A stretch of DNA of 64,000 nucleotides, taken from Foetidibacter luteolus (GTDB lineage Bacteria > Bacteroidota > Bacteroidia > Chitinophagales > Chitinophagaceae). Below, one piece after another: positions 52,293-61,195 of the stretch (positions within the stretch are counted from its first letter, which is position 1; the number at the start of each line of letters is the position of its first letter). The notes below the pieces were generated by a model. The model ran no database searches and was not told the origin of the DNA. It saw only the letters and a list, made by a program, of their open reading frames with translations. The stretch covers positions 62,001-126,000 of the forward strand of contig NZ_VVIP01000049.1 in assembly GCF_009650435.1 (NCBI RefSeq), in the 5' to 3' direction. The position numbers and the translations under genes were made by a program.

Positions 52293-53285
52293 ATGAAGCA
52301 TATTACCATTGTAGTGCCAGACGGGCAAACCAACCTTAGCACCATTGCCTGTATTGTGGGCACTTACGAAATACTTAACGTAGCCAACAGTTACTGGAAG
52401 CAGAATGGCAAAAGGGAGTTGTTTACCATACAACTGGCGGGCGTATCTGCCAAAACGGAATTTGACAATGGCCTGCTTACCATAAAACCCCAGGTGAATA
52501 TTTCTGCCATCAGGCAAACCGGCCTTATCATCATCCCATCCCTGGCGCGGGATTACCAGCAGGCCATGAAGGGCAACAAACTTTTGGTTAGCTGGATTGC
52601 GGAACAATACAAGGCCGGCGCTGAAATTGCCAGCATGTGCACCGGTACTTTTATGCTGGCTTCGGCTGGCTTGCTGGATGAAAAGAATTGCTCCACACAC
52701 TGGTCTGCAGCGGATACTTTCAGGATGCTTTTCCCCAGGGTGCACCTGCAGGCTGACAAACTGATTACCGATGAACATGGCATTTATACCAATGGCGGCG
52801 CTTACTCTTTTCTTAACCTGGTTATTTACCTGGTGGAAAAATATTACGACAGGCAAACGGCTATTTACTGTTCTAAAATTTTCCAGGTAGAAATGGACAG
52901 GCAAAGCCAGTCTGCCTTTGCCATATTCTCCGGCCAGAAGCAACATGGCGACGAAATGGTGCAACAGGCGCAGGCATATATTGAAAGCAGGCTGGATGAA
53001 AAAATATCCATTGAAGAATTATCTTCTCACTTTGCCGTTGGCAGGCGCAACTTTGACAGAAGGTTTATTAAAGCCACCGGTAACACGCCCATTGAATATG
53101 CACAACGGGTAAAGATAGAAAGCGCTAAAAAAGCCCTGGAAACTACCCGCAAAACAGTTAACGAAGTAATGTACGAGGTTGGCTATTCTGATGTTAAGGC
53201 TTTCCGGGAAGTGTTCCGTAAGGTAACGGGAATGTCTCCGCTGGAGTACCGCGGCAAGTACAACAAAGAGGCTGTAATAATATAA
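52293..53285 (+). CDS. GlxA-type AraC transcriptional regulator
   Basis: A protein of 330 residues from the ATG at 52293 (MKHITIVVPDG). The N-terminal DJ-1/PfpI-like GATase1 domain (about 1-190) has SMCTGTFMLASAGLLD, with a Cys in the elbow position. The C-terminal AraC domain (about 230-320) has two helix-turn-helix motifs, ISIEELSSHFAVGRRNFDRR and EVMYEVGYSDVKAFREVF. It probably senses a small molecule and controls its divergent SRPBCC neighbour. The longer frame from 52263 gives an unlikely extra N-terminus. Confidence 0.93.
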   Translation: MKHITIVVPDGQTNLSTIACIVGTYEILNVANSYWKQNGKRELFTIQLAGVSAKTEFDNGLLTIKPQVNISAIRQTGLIIIPSLARDYQQAMKGNKLLVSWIAEQYKAGAEIASMCTGTFMLASAGLLDEKNCSTHWSAADTFRMLFPRVHLQADKLITDEHGIYTNGGAYSFLNLVIYLVEKYYDRQTAIYCSKIFQVEMDRQSQSAFAIFSGQKQHGDEMVQQAQAYIESRLDEKISIEELSSHFAVGRRNFDRRFIKATGNTPIEYAQRVKIESAKKALETTRKTVNEVMYEVGYSDVKAFREVFRKVTGMSPLEYRGKYNKEAVII

Positions 53286-53573
53286 TACCCAGGCCACGCA
53301 GTATTTACATAAAGTATAACATTAATAATTAGCTATAGCCACCCCGCTGTTGCCTTCACAATATTGGGCTTCCTGCACCAAAGAATAACCTTGTAAACAA
53401 TATAACCCACAGCATACTGTCAACGGATTTGTATATCTTCATTTCACTGTATTTTACCGTTGCTACATTAAACCAAACTTACGGGTAAATACCAGTACTT
53501 TACCGGTAAAAAACAGCAGCGCTTGTTTTTACAGCGGACGATTGCAACACCATAACCTTTACAGCTATATCCC

Positions 53574-54641
53574 ATGGAGAACACGAGCCTTAATTTTGAA
53601 CTTTTTTTTGAATTATCCCCAGACCTTTTGTGCATTGCAGGATATGATGGCTATTTTAAGAAGATAAATAAAGCCGTATCTACCCTGCTGGGCTACAGTA
53701 TGGAAGAACTGTATGCCAGGCCCATAAACGATTTTGTTTACCAGGATGATAAAGACACTACCGCCAAAGCAAGGGAACAGTTAACCAAAAGAAACCCGCT
53801 TTACAACTTTGAAAACAGGTATACTACCAGCAGCGGCGAAATTGTTTGGCTTTCGTGGACTTCGCTGCCCGTGGACAGCGACCAGCTTATTTTTGCCATT
53901 GCCAAAAACATTACCCACAAAAAAAGGCTGGAGGAAGAGCGGAACAACATGCTGGCCAACCTGGCAAAAGTAAATTATGACCTTAAGCAATTAACCTATA
54001 CCACATCACATGATTTAAGGTCGCCAGTGAATAACCTGCTTTCCATTTTCAGCCTGATAGATGTAACAAAGATTAACGATGAAGGCACTGTTGAACTGAT
54101 AGAAATTTTAAAATCGGCCGGTGAAAACTTAAAGCAGGTACTCAACAATTATGTGGATGCACTAAGCGAAAAACATAAATCGTACGCGCCACTGGAAGAG
54201 GTTAACCTGCAGGAAAGCCTGAACACGGTGCTGCAATCTGTAAACGTTTTGATAAAAAGTTCAAAAGCTGTTATCCATTCGCAACTTGCGAAGCCAGCCA
54301 CCATTAGGTTTAACAGGGCTTACATGGAAAGCGTATTTCTTAATTTAATAACCAATGCCATAAAATATGCCCGGCCCGGTTATATACCGGAAATAGTGGT
54401 GTATTCTGAAAAAGCAAATAACAGCAGCCGCCTGGTTGTTGCTGATAAAGGGCAGGGCTTTGATATGGAAAAGGTAAACGGGAAGATTTTTGGGCTGCAC
54501 CAGAAGTTTCACAACCATACAGATAGCAAGGGCGTAGGACTATACCTGGTACACAGCCATATTACCAGCCTGGGCGGCCATATAAGCGTAGAAAGCAGGG
54601 TTAATGAGGGTACCAGGTTTATTATGCAGTTTAAGGAGTAA
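53574..54641 (+). CDS. PAS-domain sensor histidine kinase (cytoplasmic)
   Basis: A protein of 355 residues without membrane helices. A PAS domain spans about 8-118 (FFELSPDLLCIAGYDGYFKK, ITHKKRLEEE). The dimerisation helix has the H box TTSHDLRSPVNNLL with His146. The HATPase_c domain has NLITNAIKYA, VADKGQGFD and GVGLYLVHS. It is likely a redox-, light- or ligand-responsive kinase acting on an unlinked partner; no response regulator adjoins. A 288-bp upstream gap shows no gene. Confidence 0.94.
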   Translation: MENTSLNFELFFELSPDLLCIAGYDGYFKKINKAVSTLLGYSMEELYARPINDFVYQDDKDTTAKAREQLTKRNPLYNFENRYTTSSGEIVWLSWTSLPVDSDQLIFAIAKNITHKKRLEEERNNMLANLAKVNYDLKQLTYTTSHDLRSPVNNLLSIFSLIDVTKINDEGTVELIEILKSAGENLKQVLNNYVDALSEKHKSYAPLEEVNLQESLNTVLQSVNVLIKSSKAVIHSQLAKPATIRFNRAYMESVFLNLITNAIKYARPGYIPEIVVYSEKANNSSRLVVADKGQGFDMEKVNGKIFGLHQKFHNHTDSKGVGLYLVHSHITSLGGHISVESRVNEGTRFIMQFKE

Positions 54642-54852
54642 TGCTTGCGGCAGAACGAATTGCACTATCCTTTGTTGATGGGGCGTGGCTGCAGGAATAA
54701 CCATGAAGGTCCGCTGAGCAATCTTGCGTGGCAAGGCAGCCGCGAAATTTCGGAAGAACACTTGTACGCCGCCGCTATGGGCAACTGCAGATTACCCATC
54801 CCGGAACATCCGGGAAAGGGTTCTTTAGCATCCTCAGCCATAGTAATGCCAG

Positions 54853-55227
54853 CTAAGGCTTTGTGGGAATTCCAAAACAATGAGAATACCCGTCACCGTC
54901 GGTAACAAAGAACTCAGTTTGCCCGTAATCTCTTTGCACAATGTCTGACACTTCGAACCCAAGCTGCGTTAAACGCTCCCTTACCCCATAAATGTCCGAA
55001 GGCATCCAGTAAAGCCTGATGCCTTCATAATTTTCCGGCCTGGCCGGCGTATCATCTTTTTCGTTAAGCCAAAAACAGGTGTACTCATTGTGAACCATGC
55101 AGCCAATAAGTTTCTCTCCCCTTTTCATTTCTCTGTCCATTGTAAGGCCAAGGCCCTCCACCCAAAAACGCAGGCTTTTCTCCAGGTCAACACTGGGTAT
55201 TACAGGTATGCAGGATTTGACAGTCAT
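54853..55227 (-). CDS. VOC/glyoxalase-fold protein
   Basis: A protein of 124 residues with paired beta-alpha-beta-beta-beta modules: IPVIPSVDLEKSLRFWVEGL and a second half IYGVRERLTQLGFEVSDIVQ, TEFFVTDGDGYSHCFG. This is the size and order of bleomycin-resistance/extradiol dioxygenase-like small VOC proteins, which work as dimers. Metal ligands are not fully conserved, so enzyme or binding function is open. It is convergent with the PAS kinase. The preceding stretch 54642-54852 carries only short hairpins. Confidence 0.88.
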   Translation of the reverse strand: MTVKSCIPVIPSVDLEKSLRFWVEGLGLTMDREMKRGEKLIGCMVHNEYTCFWLNEKDDTPARPENYEGIRLYWMPSDIYGVRERLTQLGFEVSDIVQRDYGQTEFFVTDGDGYSHCFGIPTKP

Positions 55228-55277
55228 ATAAATGGTTGTTTATAATACAACGTCTATTGTTTTTGGCAGCGGCTAAA

Positions 55278-57722
55278 CTATTCCGTCCTCAAACTCTTCA
55301 CCGGGTTTGCCATTGCCGCCTTTATTGCCTGGAAACTTATGGTTGCCAGTGCAATAACTACTGCTACAAGACCGCCCGTAGCAAATAACCACCAACTGAT
55401 CTTGATGCGGTACACATAATCCTGCAACCATTGGTGCATGAAGTACCAGGCAATGGGGGATGCAATTACAAACGCGATTGAAATAAGTACGATGAATTCT
55501 TTTGAAAAAAGATAGACAATGTTTGATGCGGTTGCACCAAGCACTTTTCTTATGCCCACTTCTTTTAATCTCTGCACTGCCATGAACGATGCTAAACCGT
55601 ATAACCCTAAACAGCTCAAGAGTATGGCGATGGCTGCAAAAATTTTATACAACTGCGCCAACTGGTTTTCCTGTTTGTAAAAACTATCAATCTTATCATC
55701 AAGAAACCTGTACTCATAAACGAAGTTTGGAAATGTTTGCTCACATATTGTTTTAACAGATTCCAGCGTAGCGGAAATATTTGCTGTAGCCATTTTTATT
55801 CCCGCCTGGCTGTACATGGTGTTGTTGGTGGTAATGAGCAATGGTGCAAGATCATGACGGAAGGACCGGTTGTTAAAATCCTTCAGTACCCCAACAACAG
55901 GACATTTTATCCTGTCACCCCATATACTTATTTCTTTGTTCAGTATATCTTCCGGTTTATTAAAACCCAAGCTCTTCACCAGTGATTCATTCACCAAAAA
56001 CTCCTGTGTGTAGCCGGAAGGCTTTAAGTTTCTTCCGGCAATTAAGGGCAGCTTGTATGCGGAAACATATTCGTCGTCAGCAAATTTTGTAATGACTTTG
56101 AAATCCGCCTCCTTAGTTGCACGGTCAAATTTAAATGTGCTCCATATATCATTAGCATCTTCAACCGGCGTGTTGGAACTGAAGCTTACATTCTGCACGC
56201 CGTTTACTGACAACAACTTTTCCCTCAAATAATCCAGCCTGCTAATGCGGAGGCTATCTACACGGAAAGGCACATTTATGATCGCTTCTTTATCAAACCC
56301 TATTGGCTGGTCCATAAAGTAACTCATTTGCTTAACAATGATGAATGTACCGATGATAAGCGCCTGTGCAATGATGAACTGAAATACTACCAATCCTCGT
56401 CGTAACGAAATTCCCTTTGCAGTATTTACCGTGAGTTTGCTTTTCAGAGCATTAACAGGATTAAAACGCGACAGAACAATAGATGGGTAAAAACCCGAGA
56501 GTGCAGTTACGGCAAGTGTTACCGTCAAAAGAAATAAAATGATCGCAGGATTAGTCAGCACGTTGAATGAAAGCGAAAGCTCCAGCAGTTGGTTTACATA
56601 AGGCATTACAAAGATTGCAACTGCTACAGCCAGCACTACCGCGCCTGTAACAATCAAAAATGTTTCGATGATGAACTGGAACTGCAATTGAAATTTGTTG
56701 CCCCCCAAGACTTTTCTTACACCAACCTCCTTTGCACGGTTAACGGCCTGCGCAGTAGAGAGATTGATGAAGTTTACACTGGCAATTAACAGGATGAATG
56801 CTGCGATAAGCCACAACACATTCAGCAGTTGCCGGCTGATTGTTTTGTTGCTGTAATTACCTGTTTGTGTATCGTAATGAACTTCGGTTAACGGTTGTAC
56901 AACGTAACTATCCTTATTGCCGGCAGGTACCACTTTTCTTGCGTATGCCTGTAGCTGCCGGTTAAAATTATCGGCAGGAACATTGGGCGGCAACATAATG
57001 AAACAACCGAAACCAGCATTGGCCCTATCCCCCCAATCGGTAGATTTCTCAATAATACTTCCGGTAAAGCTTGACCCATAAGTCACCACAACCTTTAGCT
57101 GAAAATCAGTATTGGCAGGTATGGTTGCAAGAATGCCTGACACTTTCAATACTTCTGTGCCGTGCTCGAATATAAACCCGCCTGCTTCCAGCTTAACAGT
57201 TTTGCCCATGGCTGTTTTCCAGTCACCAAAATATTTTTCCGCCACTTCTTTCGTCAGCAATACATTGTTCGGTTCTTTTAAAGATTCGTACGACCCGGCA
57301 AGCAAAGGATAATCAAACATCTTAAAGAACGACGGCCCTGTAAAGAATACACCTTTAGCTTCTTTAAACGTTTTTACCGTTCCGTTATCGCCAGGTACCA
57401 GCAATTGATCATCGCTACTTGCAAAAACCGGGGCTACCTCCTCTATTTCAGGAAAGGCCGTTTTTAATGCGCCGGGCATGGGAAAAGGAACGTCTTTTCC
57501 ATAAGAAATATCGGCCGCACCTGCGTGGTGATATTCAGTTAACACCCGATAGACACGATCTTTCTTTGAGTGAAAATTATCGAAGCTTGTTTGAAATTGT
57601 ATAATAATGAAAATCGTCAGGCAAACAGCAATACCGACAGCCAACCCGGCGATGTTGATAATGGTGTAATCCCTGTTACGTGTTAAGCTTCTGAATGCGG
57701 TCTTAAAATAATTTTGAAACAT
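55278..57722 (-). CDS. ABC transporter permease, FtsX/MacB-like (two core domains)
   Basis: A permease of 814 residues from the ATG at 57722 (MFQNYFKTAFRSLTRNRDY). An N-terminal helix (YTIINIAGLAVGIAVCLTIF) is followed by a periplasmic MacB_PCD domain, three transmembrane helices (about 285-440), a second periplasmic domain, and a final FtsX core. The FtsX amphipathic motif occurs twice: KEVGVRKVLGGNKFQ and KEVGIRKVLGATASN. In Bacteroidota such proteins pair with an ATPase and mediate mechanotransmission or lipid/peptide efflux. No ATPase gene adjoins. The longer frame to 57833 is a Cys-rich extension with no homology and is rejected. Confidence 0.93.
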   Translation of the reverse strand: MFQNYFKTAFRSLTRNRDYTIINIAGLAVGIAVCLTIFIIIQFQTSFDNFHSKKDRVYRVLTEYHHAGAADISYGKDVPFPMPGALKTAFPEIEEVAPVFASSDDQLLVPGDNGTVKTFKEAKGVFFTGPSFFKMFDYPLLAGSYESLKEPNNVLLTKEVAEKYFGDWKTAMGKTVKLEAGGFIFEHGTEVLKVSGILATIPANTDFQLKVVVTYGSSFTGSIIEKSTDWGDRANAGFGCFIMLPPNVPADNFNRQLQAYARKVVPAGNKDSYVVQPLTEVHYDTQTGNYSNKTISRQLLNVLWLIAAFILLIASVNFINLSTAQAVNRAKEVGVRKVLGGNKFQLQFQFIIETFLIVTGAVVLAVAVAIFVMPYVNQLLELSLSFNVLTNPAIILFLLTVTLAVTALSGFYPSIVLSRFNPVNALKSKLTVNTAKGISLRRGLVVFQFIIAQALIIGTFIIVKQMSYFMDQPIGFDKEAIINVPFRVDSLRISRLDYLREKLLSVNGVQNVSFSSNTPVEDANDIWSTFKFDRATKEADFKVITKFADDEYVSAYKLPLIAGRNLKPSGYTQEFLVNESLVKSLGFNKPEDILNKEISIWGDRIKCPVVGVLKDFNNRSFRHDLAPLLITTNNTMYSQAGIKMATANISATLESVKTICEQTFPNFVYEYRFLDDKIDSFYKQENQLAQLYKIFAAIAILLSCLGLYGLASFMAVQRLKEVGIRKVLGATASNIVYLFSKEFIVLISIAFVIASPIAWYFMHQWLQDYVYRIKISWWLFATGGLVAVVIALATISFQAIKAAMANPVKSLRTE

Positions 57723-58092
57723 ACCCGGCGGTTTAAGCTTTAAGGGCGCAAACGGAATGCCATTACACAATCGGCAAGAGCAGCCCTTATCTGGCGCTGC
57801 CGGCAAAAACGGTACTGCACGTTTTTGATACATCAGTGTTCGTTTTTGTTACAGTAAAAATCAAAGTGTGCAGTAATATGTTGCAGTTTGTACCGTTTAG
57901 CCGCCAGGGCTGTAGCATTGTGATTGAGTTTAAAGCGTCGCTTTAAAAGGCCAGGGTATAGCCCCTAATGGTAAAACAGCCCTTACATGCCTAAAAACAA
58001 TAGCGTTTGTGCCGGTGGCAACCCCGGCATTACAGCCTCCGAGGATGAGTTCAATACAATCGCAGTCCCGTAAACCCATAATTAGCATGCCT

Positions 58093-58160
58093 GGCTACCC
58101 AAGTTCAGTCAATATAGGCTTAAGCCGTACCTCGCTGCGTTTAAGCCCAATATTTTAGCA
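58093..58160 (-). repeat. Imperfect palindromic element E, copy 1, 3' of the proline dehydrogenase-like gene
   Basis: Arms AATATAGGCTTAA and TTAAGCCCAATATT (58111-58123, 58141-58154) enclose a 17-nt loop, followed by the motif that reads TGACTGAACTTGGGTAGCC on the minus strand. It begins 9 bp after the gene stop. It is related to copy 2 at 59338-59413 in the same position behind the next gene. Confidence 0.6.
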
Positions 58161-58168
58161 GTAGTCAA

Positions 58169-59104
58169 CTATTCTACAATATCAGCAAGTCCTCTGAAAA
58201 GGTTTAGAGGGTATTCTGCCCAACGATTGCACAAATACAAGTACCATTCTTTTCCATAAACAACATAAATCCTGCATTTATAGCCCTTATCTTTAAAAGT
58301 TTTCAGTTCTTCATTGCAAATCCCTAAAAGTCTTTCTATTACGTAATTTGAAGGCGCATGTTTATCAATAAGTTCAATCGATCTATTATGAATTTTGCTA
58401 TCGTGAGATGCAATCGCACATTTATGATTAGCCGCCAAAAGTTCCTCTACATAACTCAAATAAATTTCATCAAGTTCCTTTCCTCTGGCAATTGAAAGGC
58501 CTTTTGGTGTATCGTAAGCACCTTTTACCATTCTAATGCTTCCAGGAAGTTTGATTAATTTTTCAAAATCTTTTCTTGTTCTGTACAGGTAGGCTTGCAA
58601 TGTGATTCCTAAATTTGAATGTGTTTTTAAAACTTCTTCATAAATTTCGATGATCAGATTAGTACGGTCAGTTCCTTCCATACTAATGATCACTTCCTGG
58701 TTTATCTTATTTGCTTCTTCACAAATAAGTTTCAAATTATTAATAGTCAAATCTCTTGAAACCAAAAGCCCAATATGAGATAAATCTAACGAAATTGAAG
58801 AGTTGAGGCTTTCAGACTTCACAGTTTTTGCAAAACGTATAAATTCACTAGCTGCCTCGTTAGCCTCTTTCTCGCTTCTAATACTTTCGCCCATAAAATC
58901 TGTTGTAACAACAAAGCCATTCTCATTAATTCTTTTGATGGTTAAAATAGTCTCCTCAATAGTTTCTCCGCCGATATATCTGTCAGCCGCTTTCTTTAGA
59001 GTATTGAAGAGTTTCTCGTTTTGAAGGATGAACTTTTTGACGTCTTCATTCAACGCTGCTTTTCTTAAAGCATCTGACGCAATTTTTAATAAATCTTGTT
59101 CCAT
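58169..59104 (-). CDS. Proline dehydrogenase family protein, monofunctional
   Basis: A protein of 311 residues with the PutA/PRODH TIM-barrel fold: SLDLSHIGLLVS, VIISMEGTDRTNLI, GITLQAYLYRTRKD, RMVKGAYDTPKG, HKCAIASHDSKIH. The C-terminal active-site helix is CNRWAEYP (292-299), where typical PRODH enzymes have RRxxE-R/N; the first Arg of the pair is Asn293 while Arg294 remains. It should be an FAD flavoprotein, but altered substrate contact is possible. It is AT-rich, as is the whole block to 62.6 kb, and is followed by a palindromic element 9 bp after the stop. Confidence 0.88.
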   Translation of the reverse strand: MEQDLLKIASDALRKAALNEDVKKFILQNEKLFNTLKKAADRYIGGETIEETILTIKRINENGFVVTTDFMGESIRSEKEANEAASEFIRFAKTVKSESLNSSISLDLSHIGLLVSRDLTINNLKLICEEANKINQEVIISMEGTDRTNLIIEIYEEVLKTHSNLGITLQAYLYRTRKDFEKLIKLPGSIRMVKGAYDTPKGLSIARGKELDEIYLSYVEELLAANHKCAIASHDSKIHNRSIELIDKHAPSNYVIERLLGICNEELKTFKDKGYKCRIYVVYGKEWYLYLCNRWAEYPLNLFRGLADIVE

Positions 59105-59337
59105 AATTTCCCTGTCGCCTGTTTTCTGTTTGCATAACTGCCAAACCTTTTTGTAGAACTAAACCTTGTTAGCCTTTCCTGCTTTATGCCAAAGGTCAGA
59201 ACTTACAGATTCAGCAAAAAGATACGCTGAGAGTTCCATCATAAGGATAAAAATACTCAAATGGCTAACCCCTTACCACGCCTGCAGCCCATTAAACCAA
59301 AGATTAACTCCACTCAAAATCCGTAACTCATTTACCC

Positions 59338-59413
59338 GGCTACCGAAGGTTGAGTCAGCATAGGCTTAAACCAAATCTTCCTTTTGTCTAAGCCCTATAT
59401 GCTAAGTGCAGCA
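59338..59413 (-). repeat. Imperfect palindromic element E, copy 2, 3' of the LCIB-type gene
   Basis: On the minus strand AGCATATAGGGCTTAGAC pairs with GTTTAAGCCTATGCT around a ~16-nt loop, then TGACTCAACCTTCGGTAGCC. The block differs from copy 1 in the loop but shares the flanking motif. It starts 4 bp after the stop of the LCIB gene. The 312-bp gap 59105-59416 otherwise contains TTTGGCAGTTATGCAAACAG on the minus strand upstream of the next gene. Confidence 0.6.
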
Positions 59414-59416
59414 ATT

Positions 59417-60163
59417 TTATGTCGTTAAGTAGTTCAAATTATTTTCTCTTGCTTTGGTTGTTAGGTCAATGACGTCAAAGCGTCTAACTTCTGTAAAACT
59501 TCCCATATCACTGTCGCTATTGATGAGGATTGCACCGACTAAAATTACGAATTTGCAGTTGTAATTTGTCTTGTCCACTAACTCGTTAATGCGTTTGTCA
59601 ATGGCCTCGTAAATCACTTCTGTTGCTTCAAAAAGCGGAGTTTGGGCTTGCGTAATTCTGTCTTGCTGGTTCAGCAAAATTTGTTCAATGATGTTCATTT
59701 GATAGTCCAATTCGGTCACGCTTCCTGCCACAATTTGATTGTTGAGCAGTTTTCCTAACGCTCCTTTTGCCGCACCGCAGCACCCGCTATTTTTACTTTG
59801 GCCAAAGCGATGAATTTCGCCAATTGTACCACCTTTGGTTATTCCGATATGTGGGCCATAATAAATAAAAACAGCACCGTCATCTGGAACGTGGCTGGCA
59901 AATGCTCCCATTCCTGTAAGCCCTGTAAACGGGAAGCCGTCTAAGCCACCCATTTTAAATGGTCCCAAAAACTCTTGGGTTCGTGCAGGATATTGAATAC
60001 TGTTTACATCATCGCTACAAATGCTGTCGGCCAGCATTACTTGTTTGGGTTCTAAATCCAGTTTGTATTCTACAAAGTCTATGATTTTGTTTACGCTGTC
60101 TATAGTGGTTATAGCTTTGGGGTACCACTTATGAATAACGTCTAACTTTTCTCTTTTTTTCAT
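59417..60163 (-). CDS. LCIB/C-type beta-carbonic anhydrase family protein
   Basis: A protein of 248 residues. SICSDDVN (47-54) with Cys49, YYGPHIGI with His105 and SGCCGAA with Cys128/Cys129 match the Zn-binding pattern of the limiting-CO2-inducible B/C family, a beta-carbonic-anhydrase-like fold first known from algae. GGLDGFPFTGLTGMGAFASH and HVPDDGAVFIYYGPH are the conserved core. No signal peptide, so it is cytoplasmic; it would interconvert CO2 and bicarbonate or bind them. It starts 13 bp after a bestrophin remnant and lies behind a channel gene on the same strand. Family assignment is from memory of the motifs. Confidence 0.85.
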   Translation of the reverse strand: MKKREKLDVIHKWYPKAITTIDSVNKIIDFVEYKLDLEPKQVMLADSICSDDVNSIQYPARTQEFLGPFKMGGLDGFPFTGLTGMGAFASHVPDDGAVFIYYGPHIGITKGGTIGEIHRFGQSKNSGCCGAAKGALGKLLNNQIVAGSVTELDYQMNIIEQILLNQQDRITQAQTPLFEATEVIYEAIDKRINELVDKTNYNCKFVILVGAILINSDSDMGSFTEVRRFDVIDLTTKARENNLNYLTT

Positions 60164-60176
60164 TTTAATTTATTAT

Positions 60177-60524
60177 TTAAAGAATGATGTTGTTTTTGGG
60201 TTGAAAGGCTGATGGCAACTCGGTTTCGCCCAGCATTTCTCTCATGTCAATTTATATGGTCCGGCTCATTTGGGAAATAGGAACATCGTTGGCACTTCCT
60301 TCAAACGGATTTCGGTGCTCTCGCCTACCTGCTCTAACGATGTATAAACCCAGAAAATCAGAACACTAAACGGAATAACCAGCCAAACCATATTTAGCTA
60401 ACCATTTTAAGCCTGCCACTTGATAGAGAACAACAGGAATAATTCCCATAATTAATGTGATGTAAATATTTCTTCTTGTCCAAAGAAGAAACTCTGAAAG
60501 TTTATATGATTTACCCGAATGCAT
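60177..60524 (-). pseudogene. Bestrophin (UPF0187) family channel, decayed
   Basis: From the ATG at 60524, MHSGKSYKLSEFLLWTRR and NIYITLIMGIIPVVLYQVAG are the start of a Bacteroidota bestrophin. After WLA the sequence jumps to MVWLVIPFSVLIFWVYTSLE and QVGEST, and then, in a third frame, NPFEGSANDVPISQMSRTI and IDMREMLGETELPSAFQP-NNIIL-type residues, which are the C-terminal part. Roughly 200 middle residues are missing. A run GAAATCC lacks one A (frameshift near 60306), and TI-stop-ID has TAA where GAA is expected (Glu to stop, near 60255). The start overlaps the channel stop as TAATG, and the LCIB gene follows 13 bp after its end. Confidence 0.88.
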
Positions 60525-61195
60525 TATTTTGAATTATTTGAAGTGAACTTACTTATTAAAATACCCACCAAAACGACGGAATAAAATTGCCCTGAAATGC
60601 CAAAAAAAGCGGTGATTAGTTTTGTATGATGAGTATTTGGCGTGATGTCTCCAAATCCGATACTGGTAAGTGTTATAGAACTAAAATAAACCAAATCAAT
60701 ATAGGTATTGGCAGGACTTGAAAAATCAATACCTTTAAATGATTGCGGGTTTTTATAAACGAAAAACTGCAACAGAAAAGTGCTGATTTCAATGAGCAAA
60801 AAATAGCCACAGGCCGAAGCCGAAATAATATCGGTATTGATATAACTTGGCTTGATTAGGTATTTTAGCACCTCCCAAAAAATAAAAAGAAAGAAAATAA
60901 CATAGCCCATGTTTAGGAAAATAAAATAGTAGGGATTGTTGCCAAAAAATGTTAACCCAATTGGCAATGCAACAACCAAAAGAAAAAGTGCTTTCTGAAT
61001 TCGATTTTTCCATTGTCCTTTTTGTATAAAAACACCAACACTTGCAATGCCTAAAATTACCATATTTACAGGCCAAATTATTTTTGTATAAAAATCTAAA
61101 TCATCTAAAAAGATGCCAATAAAAAGATGCTGAATTAAAGCAAAAAGCAATAATTCATATTTTCGTTTGTGTATGTAGGTTAAAATATTTTTCAT
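60524..61195 (-). CDS. Potassium-type ion channel (pore-loop family)
   Basis: A protein of 223 residues. Hydrophobic helices are at about 12-31, 38-56, 69-84, 90-112, 124-147 and 191-215. The P-loop reads TLTSIGFGDITPNT with selectivity filter TSIGFGD at 177-183, between the last two helices, as in Ion_trans_2 K+ channels; Phe replaces the more usual Tyr of GYGD. No cytoplasmic RCK/cyclic-nucleotide domain. The ATG overlaps the NTF2-like stop as TAATG, and its own stop overlaps the bestrophin start likewise. Coupled synthesis suggests a joint membrane-ion function. Confidence 0.92.
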   Translation of the reverse strand: MKNILTYIHKRKYELLLFALIQHLFIGIFLDDLDFYTKIIWPVNMVILGIASVGVFIQKGQWKNRIQKALFLLVVALPIGLTFFGNNPYYFIFLNMGYVIFFLFIFWEVLKYLIKPSYINTDIISASACGYFLLIEISTFLLQFFVYKNPQSFKGIDFSSPANTYIDLVYFSSITLTSIGFGDITPNTHHTKLITAFFGISGQFYSVVLVGILISKFTSNNSK

